DNA of 64,000 nt from Nonomuraea turcica (GCF_030718205.1 NZ_JAUZQF010000030.1:1-64000); one strand, 5' to 3'. Shown: positions 43,001 to 52,589, counted from the stretch's first letter. The notes: a model not told the origin generated them from the letters alone. Made by a program: numbers and translations.

Positions 43001-44152
43001 ATGACCGATTCCACGAACGCCAGGCGCGAAGACGTACAGAAGGCGCTGGAGCGTGCGGTGGCCGAGTACGGCACGCCTGGCGTCGTCGCCGAGATTCAGG
43101 ACGAGAACGGAGCCTGGTTCGGCTCGGCCGGAGTGGCCGACCTGGGCACCGGCCGCCGCCGCGAACCCGGGGAGCAGTTCAACGTCGGCAGCGCCGCCAA
43201 GGCGTTCACCGCCGCCGCGATGCTGACGCTGGAGGCCGAGGGCAGGCTGAGCCTCGCCGACACCGTGGAGGAGTGGCTGCCCGGCGTGGTGCGAGGCAAC
43301 GGCAACGACGGCCGTCAGATCACCATCGGGCAGCTGCTCACCCACACCAGCGGCCTGGGGATCACCGGGCTGAGTGCCGAGATCGCGCGCAAGTATCACA
43401 CCCGGCCCGGGTTCGCCGCGCATCGCTACGACGTCTGGACCGTCGAGCAGCTGCTGAAGCTCCAGATGGCCATTCCGCCGTTGTACGCACCGGGTGCGGA
43501 CTTCGCCTACAGCAACGGCGGCTACCACCTCGTCGGGGCGATCATCGAGAAGGCGACAGGGCGTAGCTACGAGGACGAGGTCGACAGAACGGTCGTCCAG
43601 CCGCTCGGACTGACCGGCACCTACGCGCGACCCTTCGCCGAGCAGCGGGTCCGGGGACCGCACGCCAGGATCTATACGAGACAGTTCTTCAAGGACGGCA
43701 TCGACCCGGACAGCCTCACGCCCGACAACTACGAGTCACTCTTGGAAGGCCCCGATTCCGATCCGGTCGACGTCACCGACAGGACCATCTGGGGATGGGC
43801 CGCCGGCGGCGCCGTCTCGACCACCAGCGACATGCTCCGGTTCACCAACGCGATGATCACCGGCTCGCTATTGCCGCCCGCGCAGCATCGCACGATGTGG
43901 AGCACGGTCCCCACCAGGGACTGGATGCCCAACACCCGCTACGGCACCGGCGTGAGCCAATGGACGCTGGCCAACGGCCGCACCCTCCACATCGTGGCTG
44001 GCTTGGAGCTGGGCACCGCCAGTTTCACCATGGGCACCCCCGACGCCCGACGCCTGGTCTCCATGAACATCAACTGCGACTGGAACTGGTACCCGGTCTG
44101 CAACCAGGTCGCCGAGGCGGCGTTCGGCTCGCCCTTCCTCCCGCCTCAGTAG
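43001..44152 (+). CDS. Serine hydrolase, class C beta-lactamase fold
   Basis: 383 residues from ATG at 43001 (AAGGAG upstream). Active-site motifs: SxxK in VGSAAKAF (Ser about 63) and YxN in FAYSNGGYH (Tyr about 169). The third KTG/HxG motif is not obvious; HIVAGLELGT lies where it is expected. No signal peptide, so it is probably an intracellular esterase or peptidase-like member rather than a penicillin-binding protein. It follows the AfsR-like regulator gene. Confidence 0.9.
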   Translation: MTDSTNARREDVQKALERAVAEYGTPGVVAEIQDENGAWFGSAGVADLGTGRRREPGEQFNVGSAAKAFTAAAMLTLEAEGRLSLADTVEEWLPGVVRGNGNDGRQITIGQLLTHTSGLGITGLSAEIARKYHTRPGFAAHRYDVWTVEQLLKLQMAIPPLYAPGADFAYSNGGYHLVGAIIEKATGRSYEDEVDRTVVQPLGLTGTYARPFAEQRVRGPHARIYTRQFFKDGIDPDSLTPDNYESLLEGPDSDPVDVTDRTIWGWAAGGAVSTTSDMLRFTNAMITGSLLPPAQHRTMWSTVPTRDWMPNTRYGTGVSQWTLANGRTLHIVAGLELGTASFTMGTPDARRLVSMNINCDWNWYPVCNQVAEAAFGSPFLPPQ

Positions 44153-44302
44153 CGCCTGCTGACATCACCCGGACATGGCGGCGGCGCGCCGCCTGTCCGG
44201 GCGATCCGCCGGCGCACGCGGTATGGCCAGGCCGACGTCTGGGCACCGCCCAGCTCCCTCGCACCCGCGGGCTCCGCACTGACCATGCCCTGTCGGCTGG
44301 CT

Positions 44303-44797
44303 CCAGCGCGACTCCCGCGGCCGCGACGTCGCCTGCACGATCGACGGCCCCGTGCCCGGATCGACCAGCACCAACCGCGTGCAGGCCGTGACCGCGCTGC
44401 TGGCCGCGCTGGTCGCCCCCGCGCCCCTGCCCGACCTCGGGCCCGAGGCCCGCACCCCCGCAGGCCGCGCGCTCGCTCGCCGCGCGAACGGCCGATCAGC
44501 CCCTTCACCCCGGCACAGCTGGCCGCCGCCGCGCTCGCCGACAACCTGCCCCGCCTGCCCGATGGCTCCTACTGCGTGCACATCCACGACGGCTACGACG
44601 ACACCGAACTGGGCCGCGTCTACCGCTCCGGCCGCCGCTGGCAGGCCCTCGCCCCCGACGGGCGCGTCGTCGTGCACCGCGCCAACACCCGTACCGACGC
44701 CGTCGACTGGCTGCTCGCCACTCCCGGCCCGCTGTTTGGCGATCCCACCGACACGATCCTGCACAACGTCTCAACCCCGAATACAGGGCCGGGATAG
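44303..44797 (+). pseudogene. Hypothetical protein split over two frames
   Basis: One frame reads WLQRDSRGRDVACTIDGPVP and TNRVQAVTALLAALVAPAPL. From about 44500 another frame continues TPAQLAAAALADNLPRLPDG, SYCVHIHDGYDDTELGRVYR and SGRRWQALAPDGRVVVHRAN to 44797. The two parts probably belong to one plasmid- or ICE-type protein with a frameshift near 44490. Family unknown to me. Confidence 0.35.
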
Positions 44798-45021
44798 TCC
44801 TGCGGGTGTGTGGCGGCGTGTCGGAGCGCGGCAAGGAAGGATGTCTCCCGTAGGAAGCCGTCTTCGATCGCGGGCTCGACCAGCGTGGCCAGGCCGGTGG
44901 CGGGTTCGCTGGTGCCGACTGGCCGCACAGCGCGGGCGGCGCGGTAGGCGTCGAACACGGCGTCCAATGCGCGCCAGGAGTCCATCCACACCGGCGCATC
45001 CAGCATGTGCGAGGCTGCCCG

Positions 45022-45225
45022 ATGGTGGAGAAGGAGCGCCAGCAACGCCTCCAAGCCGAGGCCGACCAGGCCAAACCCGTGGCTGAGGCCGACAAGATGC
45101 GCACCGCGCTGCTCGCTGCCGTCAGCCGCGACCTACGTACGCCGCTGGCGGCTGCCAAGGCCGCAGTCGAGAGCCTGCGCAGCCACGACATCACCTGGAC
45201 ACCCGAGGACCACGACGAACGTTAT
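45022..45225 (+). pseudogene. kdpD: KdpD-type sensor kinase fragment, HisKA region
   Basis: The frame reads EKERQQRLQAEADQAKPVAE, ADKMRTALLAAVSRDLRTPL, AAAKAAVESLRSHDITWTPE DHDE. This is the dimerisation/phosphoacceptor helix of KdpD-like kinases (normally AAVSHDLRTPLAAAKAAV). The phosphorylated His is replaced by Arg. The ATPase domain and everything N-terminal are missing, so it is a remnant. Confidence 0.7.
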
Positions 45226-45326
45226 CGGACACCTCCAATACCTCTCCCCCACCACCTTCAAGATCGCTATGGCCGCTCTCCGGCGTATCTCGGCTGCCCC
45301 CTGGTTCGCCCCCAAGGCGGTGCCGG

Positions 45327-46178
45327 TTAGGGGGCGAACTGCTGGTGTCCTATGACGGAGAGGAGTTCGAGCTTTCCCTGGCTGTCGGTGCCGGGGCGGG
45401 CGGCCAGCACCACCAGGGTCTGAGTGCGGTCTTGGGTGCACAGGAACTGGGCGTCGACGTCGATACGGCCGAGGTCGGGGTGGAGGATGGTCTTGGACTC
45501 CTCATAGCGCCGGGCGACCTCCCCGAGTTCCCACACGCGGATGAACTCGGGGCTGAGTTCGTGGAGTTCGGCGACCATACGGGCGGCTCGGTCGACGTCG
45601 CTGCCGGCTGTCAGCGCGGCCCGCAGGCGTGCTGCCTGGGTGCGGGTGTGGCGCGGGCGGTCTTCTTCGGCGTAGTACAGGCGCTCGGCCGGGTCGGTGA
45701 ACCAGCGGTAGAAGCAGCTGCGGGCCAGGCCCGTATGGCGGGTCCGGTCGCCGAGCAGGGCGGTGGCGATCGGGTTCATCGCGAGGGTCTCGGCCATGTC
45801 GGTCAGCACCAGGGCCGGAGTGTCGGCGTTCAGGCGTTCCAGGACCCGCAGGAGGGTCGGGCTGACGTGCTCGGAGGGATGGAAGCGAGCCGGGGCGTTG
45901 TGGCCGATGAGGGCGAAGAGGTGGTCGCGTTCGTCCGGTGTCAGGCGCAGGGCCCTGGCGAGGCCGGTGGTGATCTGGACGGACGGCTGCGGAGCGCGCT
46001 GCTGCTCCAGGCGGGCGTAGTAGTCGGTGGACATGCCGGCGAGCTGGGCGACCTCCTCGCGGCGCAGCCCCTGGGTGCGCCGACGCGGACCCTTGACCAG
46101 TCCGACGTCGGCGGGGCGCAGCAGCTCGCGCCGCCGGCGCAGGAACTCCGCCAGTTCTTTCCTGTCCATGCCTCCCAT
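45327..46178 (-). CDS. XRE-family regulator with MmyB-like ligand domain
   Basis: 283 residues (ATG 46178; ATG 46169 also possible). Helix-turn-helix at about 10-75: ELAEFLRRRRELLRPADVGL, RRTQGLRREEVAQLAGMSTD, YYARLEQQRAPQPSVQITTG. The C-terminal MmyB-like domain has DMAETLAMNPIATALLGD and SCFYRWFTDPAERLYY. Members regulate an adjacent divergent oxidoreductase; here the SDR gene at 46317 is 138 bp away and divergent. Confidence 0.93.
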   Translation of the reverse strand: MGGMDRKELAEFLRRRRELLRPADVGLVKGPRRRTQGLRREEVAQLAGMSTDYYARLEQQRAPQPSVQITTGLARALRLTPDERDHLFALIGHNAPARFHPSEHVSPTLLRVLERLNADTPALVLTDMAETLAMNPIATALLGDRTRHTGLARSCFYRWFTDPAERLYYAEEDRPRHTRTQAARLRAALTAGSDVDRAARMVAELHELSPEFIRVWELGEVARRYEESKTILHPDLGRIDVDAQFLCTQDRTQTLVVLAARPGTDSQGKLELLSVIGHQQFAP

Positions 46179-46316
46179 TGTCGTCGTTGTGCGTCGGCCC
46201 AGCCAGGGACCGCCGATCCATGGATGAACCTTCCCCTCCCGCCTCCGCGCGGGCGCCCCTACGGTCGGGGCTGCGGGCGCTCACCGGCCCCGCAGCCAAC
46301 GAAGGAGAGAACCCCC

Positions 46317-47063
46317 ATGAAGATGACCGGCAACACGATTCTGATCACCGGCGCCACCTCGGGCATCGGGCTCGGCCTGGCGCTGCGTCTGCACGAGGCC
46401 GGCAACAAGGTGATCGTCGCCGGCCGCCGCAAAGAACTCCTGGACGAGATCACGACCGCCCACCCCGGCATCGCGGCGCTCGTCCTCGACGTCGCCGACC
46501 CCGCGTCGATCACCCGCGCCGCCGAGACGGTGGCGGCCGCGCATCCCGACCTGAACGTCCTGGTCAACAACGCCGGCATCATGCTGCGGGAGAACCTCCT
46601 CGACCCCGCCTCCCTCCCGGTCGCCGAGGACCACGTCGCGATCAATCTGCTCGGCACGATCCGGATGACGTACGCCTTCCTGCCCCTGCTCGCGGGCAAG
46701 GACGACGCGGTCGTCATGAACGTCACCTCGGCGATGGGCTTCGTGCCGCTGGCGGCCACCCCGACCTACAGCGCGACCAAGGCCGCGCTGCACGCCTTCT
46801 GCGAGAGTCTGCGCGTGCAACTCGCCGACAGCGGCGTCCAGGTGATCGAGGTGATCCCGCCGGCTGTGCGGACCACCCTCCTCGGCCAGCAGGACGACGA
46901 GAGGTCCATGCCGCTGGAGGACTACCTCACCGAGGCCCTGGACCTTCTGCGGGAAAGGCCCGACGCCAGGGAGATCGTCGTCGAGCGTGCCAGGCTCTTT
47001 CGCGACGCGACGGCGAACGGTACCTACGACGACGTCCTGGCCATGCTCAGCAATTTCCGCTGA
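46317..47063 (+). CDS. SDR-family oxidoreductase (DltE-like)
   Basis: 248 residues from ATG at 46317 (GAAGGAGAG upstream). TGATSGIGLGLA (about 11-22), VLVNNAGIM, VTSAMGF and YSATKAALHAF (catalytic Tyr about 154). Typical of the DltE/YdfG-like branch often paired with MmyB-like XRE regulators. Cytoplasmic dehydrogenase with unknown substrate, probably induced through the divergent regulator. Confidence 0.92.
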   Translation: MKMTGNTILITGATSGIGLGLALRLHEAGNKVIVAGRRKELLDEITTAHPGIAALVLDVADPASITRAAETVAAAHPDLNVLVNNAGIMLRENLLDPASLPVAEDHVAINLLGTIRMTYAFLPLLAGKDDAVVMNVTSAMGFVPLAATPTYSATKAALHAFCESLRVQLADSGVQVIEVIPPAVRTTLLGQQDDERSMPLEDYLTEALDLLRERPDAREIVVERARLFRDATANGTYDDVLAMLSNFR

Positions 47064-47299
47064 GCGGGGCCGGAATGCGGTGATCTTGTTGTTCTTGGCG
47101 TCGGTCTCGCTCCGGCCGGCACGATGCCGTCGTCGCACGGCGCGGAGATCAGGTGAACGCAGCGGCCGTCGGCGCGACCCGCGCCGCGGCTGATAGGTGT
47201 TTCGGACCGGAACTGGTTCATGAACTCTGACGCGGAAGGCAACGGCCCGTGCCAGGCGATGAACTGCTGATCAAGAAGAAGCCACCGAATGGGCTCGAT

Positions 47300-48274
47300 C
47301 TACTCGCTTGAACTACCTCCGATACGACCGTCGTTGAGTGCTCGCGCGTACGTCTCCCGATCCAGCAGAGGGAGCTCGCCAGTGGCGTCCGTGGCGGCGA
47401 TGTATTCAAGCATCCGCCTCTGAGCTTCCTTTGATTGATCTCTGACCAGGAACTCGGCGTGCTCGAACTGCAAGCCCTGTTCGAGCGACAGAGAGCTGCC
47501 GAAGTAGATGGATCGCTTGATGGCTCCGAGAGATTTCTTCGAGCGTAGGCTCAGATACTCTGCGCGCTCGATCGACCGTGCGAGGACCTTTTCCTGTGGC
47601 ACCACTTCGTCGACCGCACCGAGCGAGAGAGCCTCTGCAGGCGTGAACGGCCTGCCTTCGAGAACGGCGACCAACGTCTGCTGAGTACCGATCAGACGAG
47701 GCAGTCGCTGAGAGCCGCCGCCACCGGGTGTCAGTGCAAGCAGGACTTCTGTCAGGCCGATGACATGCTCCCCGTCTGCCAAGATGCGCAGATCACAGGC
47801 AAATGCCAGTTCCGCGCCGACGGCAAGTGCCGAACCGTTGAGTGCCGCAACGAAGATGGTGCCGCTTGCATTCATCTTCAGGAAGGTGGCATGGAAGCTG
47901 TCGAGCTGCAGAAGTGTCTTGAGCCGGGTCATCCCCGCGAGCGTTCTGACAACCGGCACTCTGTTGATGAGTCTCGCCGTGCGCGCTACGAGCTTGGCGA
48001 TACGCGTGTTGATCGGCGGGAATCCAGTGCCACCCTCTTGTAGCCAGCGCACATCAGAATGACTCAAGAAGCGGTCAGGATGCGTACCGGTGAAGACGAC
48101 CGCGCGGATGTCCGGATCGCGGTCTGCACGATCGACCAACTCTTTCAGCTGCTTGGCGATCTCGGGATCGAACAACGCATGCGGGCCTCCGTCGATACGA
48201 GCGACGAGCACCCCGGCGTGGCCCTCGACGGCAATGTGTCCTGCGGGCTGCGAGCTACTTCGTGGCGTGTCCAT
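47300..48274 (-). CDS. Enoyl-CoA hydratase/isomerase family protein
   Basis: 324 residues from ATG at 48274 (GGAGG upstream). Crotonase fold: VFTGTHPDRFLSHSDVRWLQ, oxyanion region IFVAALNGSALAVGAELAFA with CDLRILADGEHVIGLTEVLL and PGGGGSQRLPRLIGTQQTLV. The insert of about 40 residues between the first oxyanion strand and the core (INRVPVVRTLAGMTRLKTLL) makes it longer than fatty-acid enoyl-CoA hydratases. Base composition appears less GC-rich than neighbouring genes. Substrate unknown. Confidence 0.9.
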   Translation of the reverse strand: MDTPRSSSQPAGHIAVEGHAGVLVARIDGGPHALFDPEIAKQLKELVDRADRDPDIRAVVFTGTHPDRFLSHSDVRWLQEGGTGFPPINTRIAKLVARTARLINRVPVVRTLAGMTRLKTLLQLDSFHATFLKMNASGTIFVAALNGSALAVGAELAFACDLRILADGEHVIGLTEVLLALTPGGGGSQRLPRLIGTQQTLVAVLEGRPFTPAEALSLGAVDEVVPQEKVLARSIERAEYLSLRSKKSLGAIKRSIYFGSSLSLEQGLQFEHAEFLVRDQSKEAQRRMLEYIAATDATGELPLLDRETYARALNDGRIGGSSSE

Positions 48275-48404
48275 GTGATCCTCCGGTGAGTCGGCTGTGG
48301 TCGACGATTTCGGGCGCTCGCGCCTGTCACGCTCCCGCGTGAAACGGCGACGCATTCTGTGCGCGGGGGCGTGCCGGCCCGGCGGCCCGGGGCGGCGGGT
48401 GCGG

Positions 48405-49409
48405 TCATTTCATGCGGACGACGACCTTGCCGGCCTTGGTGCGTCCTTGCTCGAGGTGGGCCAGGGCTTCGCGGGTCTGGTCGAAGTCGAAGACGGAGTC
48501 CACGACCGGCCGGATGATCCCGGCGTCGATGAGGGCGGCGAGTTCGCGCAGCTGGTCGCCGCTGGCCTTCATGAACAGGTACGAGTACGTCACCTGGCGT
48601 CGCCTGACACGCCGGCGGATGCGGAAACTCAACGCCGCTATCGCCAGCCGGATGACGGGATTGGCGCCGATCTCCCGGGCGAAGGCGGGGTCGGGTGGTC
48701 CGGTGATGCTGATGACGGTCCCGCCCGGCTTGAGCACCCGCAGAGACTTGTCGAGCGTCTCGCCGCCGACGGTGTCGAGAACCACGTCGTAGTCGTGCAG
48801 GTTCGCCTCGAATGCCTGTTTCTGGTAGTCGATGACGACGTCCGCGCCGAGGCTCTTCACCAGGTCCGTCTTCGACGCGCTCGCGGTCGTGGCCACGCTC
48901 GCTCCCAGATGTTTCGCCAGCTGGATGGCGATGGTGCCGACGCCGCCGGCACCGGCGTGGATGAGGACCTTCTGGCCGGGTCGCAGGTCGGCCCGCTCCA
49001 CCAGCGCCTGCCAGGCGGTCAATCCAACCAGGGGGATGGAGGCGGCCTCCGCCATGGTGAGCGTGGCCGGTTTGGTCGCCACGTCGTCCTCGTGGATCGC
49101 GATGAGCTCCGCGAACGTGCCCATCCGGTTCTGGTCCGGGTGTGCGTAGACCTCGTCGCCGACGGCGAACCGTGTGACGCGGGCACCGACGGCGACGACC
49201 GTGCCGGCGAGGTCGTTGCCGAGGACGAACGGCGCCCGCAACGGCAGGATCGCCTTGAGGTCGCCGTTGCGGATCTTGAGGTCGACCGGATTGACGCTCG
49301 CCGCATGAATCCGGACGAGGACGTCATGAGCGCCCGCCTTCGGATCCGGCACATCGCTGGCGCGCACGGTGTCGGCGTCGCCGTAGCGCTCGACCACAAA
49401 TGCCTTCAT
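48405..49409 (-). CDS. NADP-dependent quinone oxidoreductase-like MDR
   Basis: 334 residues from ATG at 49409. MDR without zinc: VRIHAASVNPVDLKIRNGDL, VLGNDLAGTVVAVG, PGQKVLIHAGAGGVGTIAIQ (Rossmann motif intact) and KAGKVVVRMK at the end, as in Qor/ZadH-like reductases. It acts on quinones or enones with NADPH. Alone on the minus strand between the crotonase gene and an SDR gene. Confidence 0.93.
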   Translation of the reverse strand: MKAFVVERYGDADTVRASDVPDPKAGAHDVLVRIHAASVNPVDLKIRNGDLKAILPLRAPFVLGNDLAGTVVAVGARVTRFAVGDEVYAHPDQNRMGTFAELIAIHEDDVATKPATLTMAEAASIPLVGLTAWQALVERADLRPGQKVLIHAGAGGVGTIAIQLAKHLGASVATTASASKTDLVKSLGADVVIDYQKQAFEANLHDYDVVLDTVGGETLDKSLRVLKPGGTVISITGPPDPAFAREIGANPVIRLAIAALSFRIRRRVRRRQVTYSYLFMKASGDQLRELAALIDAGIIRPVVDSVFDFDQTREALAHLEQGRTKAGKVVVRMK

Positions 49410-49662
49410 CGTTGTCTCCGTCTCTGGTGTGCGCTGCTCACAGCAGTACAAAGATCGCTCGGTCAGCGCGGCGCAGTCGCAAGTCTCGTCTCAGGCTGGA
49501 CACTCGCCCGGGCGTTCCGAGAAGCGGACCGGTGACGTGCTCGGTGCTTACGGGGTTCGCCCGCAGCGGCCAGCCGGTGCCGCGAAGCGCAGGCCGCTAG
49601 CACCGGCCGAACAGATGGCGCGGGTTCGCCGCCGGTCGGACCTGCTCCGGCTGCCCTGACTG

Positions 49663-50367
49663 CTAGCCCAGGAACGAGGCGAGCCGGGTTTCGATCGGCT
49701 GGTGCAGGCCGGCACGGACCGCGCGGGTGAAGTCGTCGGCCAGGATCTCCGCATAGCCCTTCTCGACACCGTCGAGGACCTGCCGGACCACGTCCGCGGG
49801 CTTCGACTTGGCGGCGTCGATGCTGGCGGCCATGTCGGTGTCGACGTACCCGACGTGGACTCCGACGACCTGCACGCCTCGGGGCCCGAACTCCAGGCGC
49901 ATGGAGTCGGTCGCGCTCCACACGGCCGCCTTGGATACCCCGTAGGTGCCGCCCGTGGGGAGCCAGGAGGCCACCGAGGCCATGTTGATCACGATGCCGG
50001 AACGCTGCGCCAGTCGGTCGGCGAAGGCCGAAGTCACCGCGAGCGTGCCGAACAGGTTCGTCTCCAGTTCGCTGCGCAGGGTGGAGGTGTCGGCGTCGAG
50101 GACCGAAGCGCCGCGGGCGATGCCGGCGTTGTTCACCACGACGCTCACGTCCTGTGCGGTCTCGGCGGCGCGGGCCACCGAGCCGGCGTCGGTGACGTCG
50201 AGCTGCAGCGGGACTATGCGGGGGTCGTCGGTGACGATCGTCTGCGGGTCGCGGGCGGCGGCATAGACCTTCGCGACGCCGCGGTCGAGGAGCTGACGGA
50301 CGAACTCCCGGCCCATGCCACGGTTGGCACCGGTGACGAGAACGGTCTGGTCGGCGAGCTGAGTCAT
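49663..50367 (-). CDS. SDR-family oxidoreductase
   Basis: 234 residues, a short SDR: TGANRGMGREFVRQ (about 12-25), VVVNNAGIA, MASVASWLP and YGVSKAAVW (Tyr about 147). Relatives without the C-terminal substrate lid act on small aldehydes or ketones. The promoter region, 155 bp upstream, holds a copy of the operator shared with the TetR genes at 50655 and 53583. Confidence 0.93.
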   Translation of the reverse strand: MTQLADQTVLVTGANRGMGREFVRQLLDRGVAKVYAAARDPQTIVTDDPRIVPLQLDVTDAGSVARAAETAQDVSVVVNNAGIARGASVLDADTSTLRSELETNLFGTLAVTSAFADRLAQRSGIVINMASVASWLPTGGTYGVSKAAVWSATDSMRLEFGPRGVQVVGVHVGYVDTDMAASIDAAKSKPADVVRQVLDGVEKGYAEILADDFTRAVRAGLHQPIETRLASFLG

Positions 50368-50522
50368 GTCATTCTCCAGGAGTCAGTGCGCTCGGTCGGG
50401 CGCTGAGTGACGAATACGCCGCCGTACGGGGTTGTTTCGCAGACACGCGGGGGCCCATCTGCTGGATCGCTTGGAGCGACCTCGGGTACGCGGCCGACGG
50501 CGCGGATGAACAAGCAATCTGA

Positions 50523-50542
50523 TTACGGTCATACGACCATAG
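50523..50542. promoter_or_regulatory. TetR-type operator S1
   Basis: Halves TTACGGTC and GACCATAG around ATAC. On the minus strand it reads CTATGGTC, GTAT, GACCGTAA, almost the same as the site at 51330. It lies between the divergent SDR (50367) and TetR (50655) genes. Confidence 0.65.
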
Positions 50543-50584
50543 GGTGGGAGAGCAGTCGGGGGCAAGCCGCTAGGTGAAATTAAA

Positions 50585-50595
50585 TTATGGTCGTA
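50585..50595 (+). promoter_or_regulatory. Operator half-site S2
   Basis: TTATGGTCGTA, identical to the left part of site S3, 60 bp upstream of the TetR start at 50655. Confidence 0.5.
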
Positions 50596-50654
50596 CTCTC
50601 AATCTGATCGGGGCGGCGGACGAAGCGGCCTGCCTGCGGGTGAAGGGGCGTGTG

Positions 50655-51263
50655 GTGCGGTACGGGAGAGAGCGCAAGCAGGTGACGCGGCGGCGGATCA
50701 TCGAGGCGGCCGGGCGCCGGTTCAAGGCCGACGGCATCAACGGCTCGGGGATCGCCGCACTGATGGCCGACGCGGGATTGACGAACGGTGCGTTCTACGC
50801 CCACTTCGACTCCAAGGACGACCTGGTCGTCGCCGCGGTCGCCGACCAACTCCGCGAACAGCGCGAGGGCCTGAGCGCGGCGGCACCCGGACCGGCCGGA
50901 GCCGAGCAGTTCCTGCGGGAGTACCTCTCGATCCGGCATCGCGACAGCCCCGAGGACGGCTGCCCGTCCGCCGCCCTGCTCGACGAGATCGCCCGCAGCG
51001 CGGATGCCGCCAGGCGCGCGTACACCGACGGCGTGCTGGCCGTCATCGACGACGTCGCCGCCCGGGTGGCACCCGACGACCCGCAGTCGGCGCGCGTGCG
51101 ATCGCTCACCATCTACGCCCTGATGGTCGGGACGCTGCAACTCTCCCGCGCACTGGTCGACCAGCAGCTTGCCGACGTCGTCCTCGAGCAGGGCATCCAG
51201 AGCGCCCTCACGCTGCTCGACGCTGAAGGCCGGGCGATAGGGCGGGCCTCGCCGCCGACGTGA
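50655..51263 (+). CDS. TetR-family repressor (paralogue of 53583)
   Basis: 202 residues from GTG at 50655 (AAGGGG upstream). DNA-binding domain: QVTRRRIIEAAGRRFKADGI, GSGIAALMADAGLTNGAFYA HFDSKDDLV. C-terminal domain with REYLSIRHRDSPEDGCPSAA. The protein at 53583-54155 shares most of the recognition helix (ALMADAGLTNGAFYAHF versus TLMADAGLTNGAFYAHF), so both should read the same operator. Likely to control the neighbouring SDR, hydratase and hydrolase genes. Confidence 0.93.
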   Translation: MRYGRERKQVTRRRIIEAAGRRFKADGINGSGIAALMADAGLTNGAFYAHFDSKDDLVVAAVADQLREQREGLSAAAPGPAGAEQFLREYLSIRHRDSPEDGCPSAALLDEIARSADAARRAYTDGVLAVIDDVAARVAPDDPQSARVRSLTIYALMVGTLQLSRALVDQQLADVVLEQGIQSALTLLDAEGRAIGRASPPT

Positions 51264-51329
51264 GCCGCCCTTGAAATTACGAGAATAATTTCATGACCGA
51301 GGGGTCTTGCCTCCGGACTCATTCTCAAA

Positions 51330-51349
51330 TTATGGTCGTATGATCGTAA
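51330..51349. promoter_or_regulatory. TetR-type operator S3 (fullest copy)
   Basis: TTATGGTC, centre GTAT, GATCGTAA. The halves are complementary at 6 of 8 positions. It lies upstream of the enoyl-CoA hydratase-like gene at 51423 and downstream of the TetR gene. Confidence 0.7.
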
Positions 51350-51422
51350 TCTTATGTTGCTTCGACGGGACCGGCGAGCAGGCCACCTACCCGCCGATCT
51401 CCGTCGAAACGACGACCACGAA

Positions 51423-52265
51423 ATGAGCCATCCGATGAGCCAGTCCAGCACGATCCACCTCGAGCGCACGACCCCGCAGACCGCCAGGATCACGTTCGCG
51501 AATCCGCCGATGAACCTGGTGATTCCCGAGACCGTGGTGACGTTGCACGAGATCGTCCGCGGACTCGACGACGACCCCGACATCCAGGTCGTCGTGTTCG
51601 CCTGCGAGGTCCCCGACTTCTTCTTCAACCACTTCGACGGCGCTGAGGCCGGCAACCTGCCCGTGCCCGAGCACGAGGACGACGCGCCGGTCTGGACCGA
51701 CCTGGTCCTGCGGTTGAGCAAGGCCGCGTACGTCAGCATCGCGGCCATCCGGGGCCGTACCCGCGGCGCCGGCAACGAATTGGCCCTTGCCTGTGACCTG
51801 CGGTACGCCAGCCGGGAGAAGGCGTTCTTCGGCCAGCCCGAGGTCGGGGTCGGCATCGTGCCCGGCGGTGGTGGTGCCGAGCGACTCCCGCGGTCCATCG
51901 GCCGCGATCGGGCGCTCGAGGCGATCCTCGGCAGCGCCGACTACGACGCCGACCTGGCCGAGCGTTGGGGATGGGTCACCCGGGCCATGCCGGACGCGGA
52001 ACTCGACGTCTTCGTCGACGCGATGGTCGCACGGCTGGCTTCCTTTGACCGTCAGGCGTTGGCGACCGCCAAGGCGATGGTCGGCCGGGCCACCCTGCCG
52101 CCGGACGCCGACCTGATCGCCTCCTATGGCGCGTTCGTGGACTCGCTGACCGGCCCGGGACTCCTGCCCCGGGCGATGGCGCTCGGCGCACTGGCCGCCG
52201 ACAAGGGCCTGGATGTCGAATACCAGCTGGGCGAATACCTCGGCCAGATCAACCAGAGCCTCTGA
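51423..52265 (+). CDS. Enoyl-CoA hydratase/isomerase-like protein
   Basis: 280 residues from ATG at 51423 (ATG 51435 possible). Crotonase motifs: ITFANPPMNLVIPETVVTLH at the start, SIAAIRGRTRGAGNELALAC (oxyanion) and PEVGVGIVPGGGGAERLPRS. The insert VPDFFFNHFDGAEA corresponds to the CoA-binding loop. Preceded by operator S3, hence probably a member of the TetR-controlled group with the SDR and hydrolase. Confidence 0.9.
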   Translation: MSHPMSQSSTIHLERTTPQTARITFANPPMNLVIPETVVTLHEIVRGLDDDPDIQVVVFACEVPDFFFNHFDGAEAGNLPVPEHEDDAPVWTDLVLRLSKAAYVSIAAIRGRTRGAGNELALACDLRYASREKAFFGQPEVGVGIVPGGGGAERLPRSIGRDRALEAILGSADYDADLAERWGWVTRAMPDAELDVFVDAMVARLASFDRQALATAKAMVGRATLPPDADLIASYGAFVDSLTGPGLLPRAMALGALAADKGLDVEYQLGEYLGQINQSL

Positions 52266-52386
52266 TCGCCTTGTCTGCGCGGCGGCGAGAGGCAAGAAGG
52301 CCGGCTCTGCGGCGCGCGCGGCACTGAACCGAATGCGGGGTACGCCATGCGCACCCGGCGTACCCCGCGCGGAAGGCAAACGCGTC

Positions 52387-52550
52387 ATGTATGACCGGCT
52401 GCTCGCAGGGTTCAAATCATTCGGGGTCGACGTCGACGGCGCTCGCATCGCCGGTCACAGTGCGGGCTCCGGGCTGCCCGTCCTGCTGCTGAACGGCTAG
52501 CCCCAGACGCGCATGAGGTGGCATCAGGGCCCGCCCCATCACTTGTCCTG
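52387..52550 (+). pseudogene. Alpha/beta hydrolase N-terminal fragment with nonsense mutation
   Basis: ATG at 52387 reads YDRLLAGFKSFGVDVDGARI, AGHSAGSGLPVLLLNG, then TAG, then PQTRMRWHQ. Haloacetate-dehalogenase-like hydrolases have VLLLHGYPQT-MW at this place, so TAG replaces the Tyr codon. The rest of the gene is missing after about 52550. Confidence 0.65.
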
Positions 52551-52589
52551 AAGATTCGGGTTTGCCGGTGAGCTTGTGGAAGCTTTAAA

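Noticed and set aside
44620..45054. Minus-strand frame beginning MEALLALLLHHRAASHMLDA
   Set aside because: Its first 90 residues look protein-like, but I cannot tie it to a family and it runs into antisense of the 44.5-kb fragment. It may be a remnant; not enough to call.
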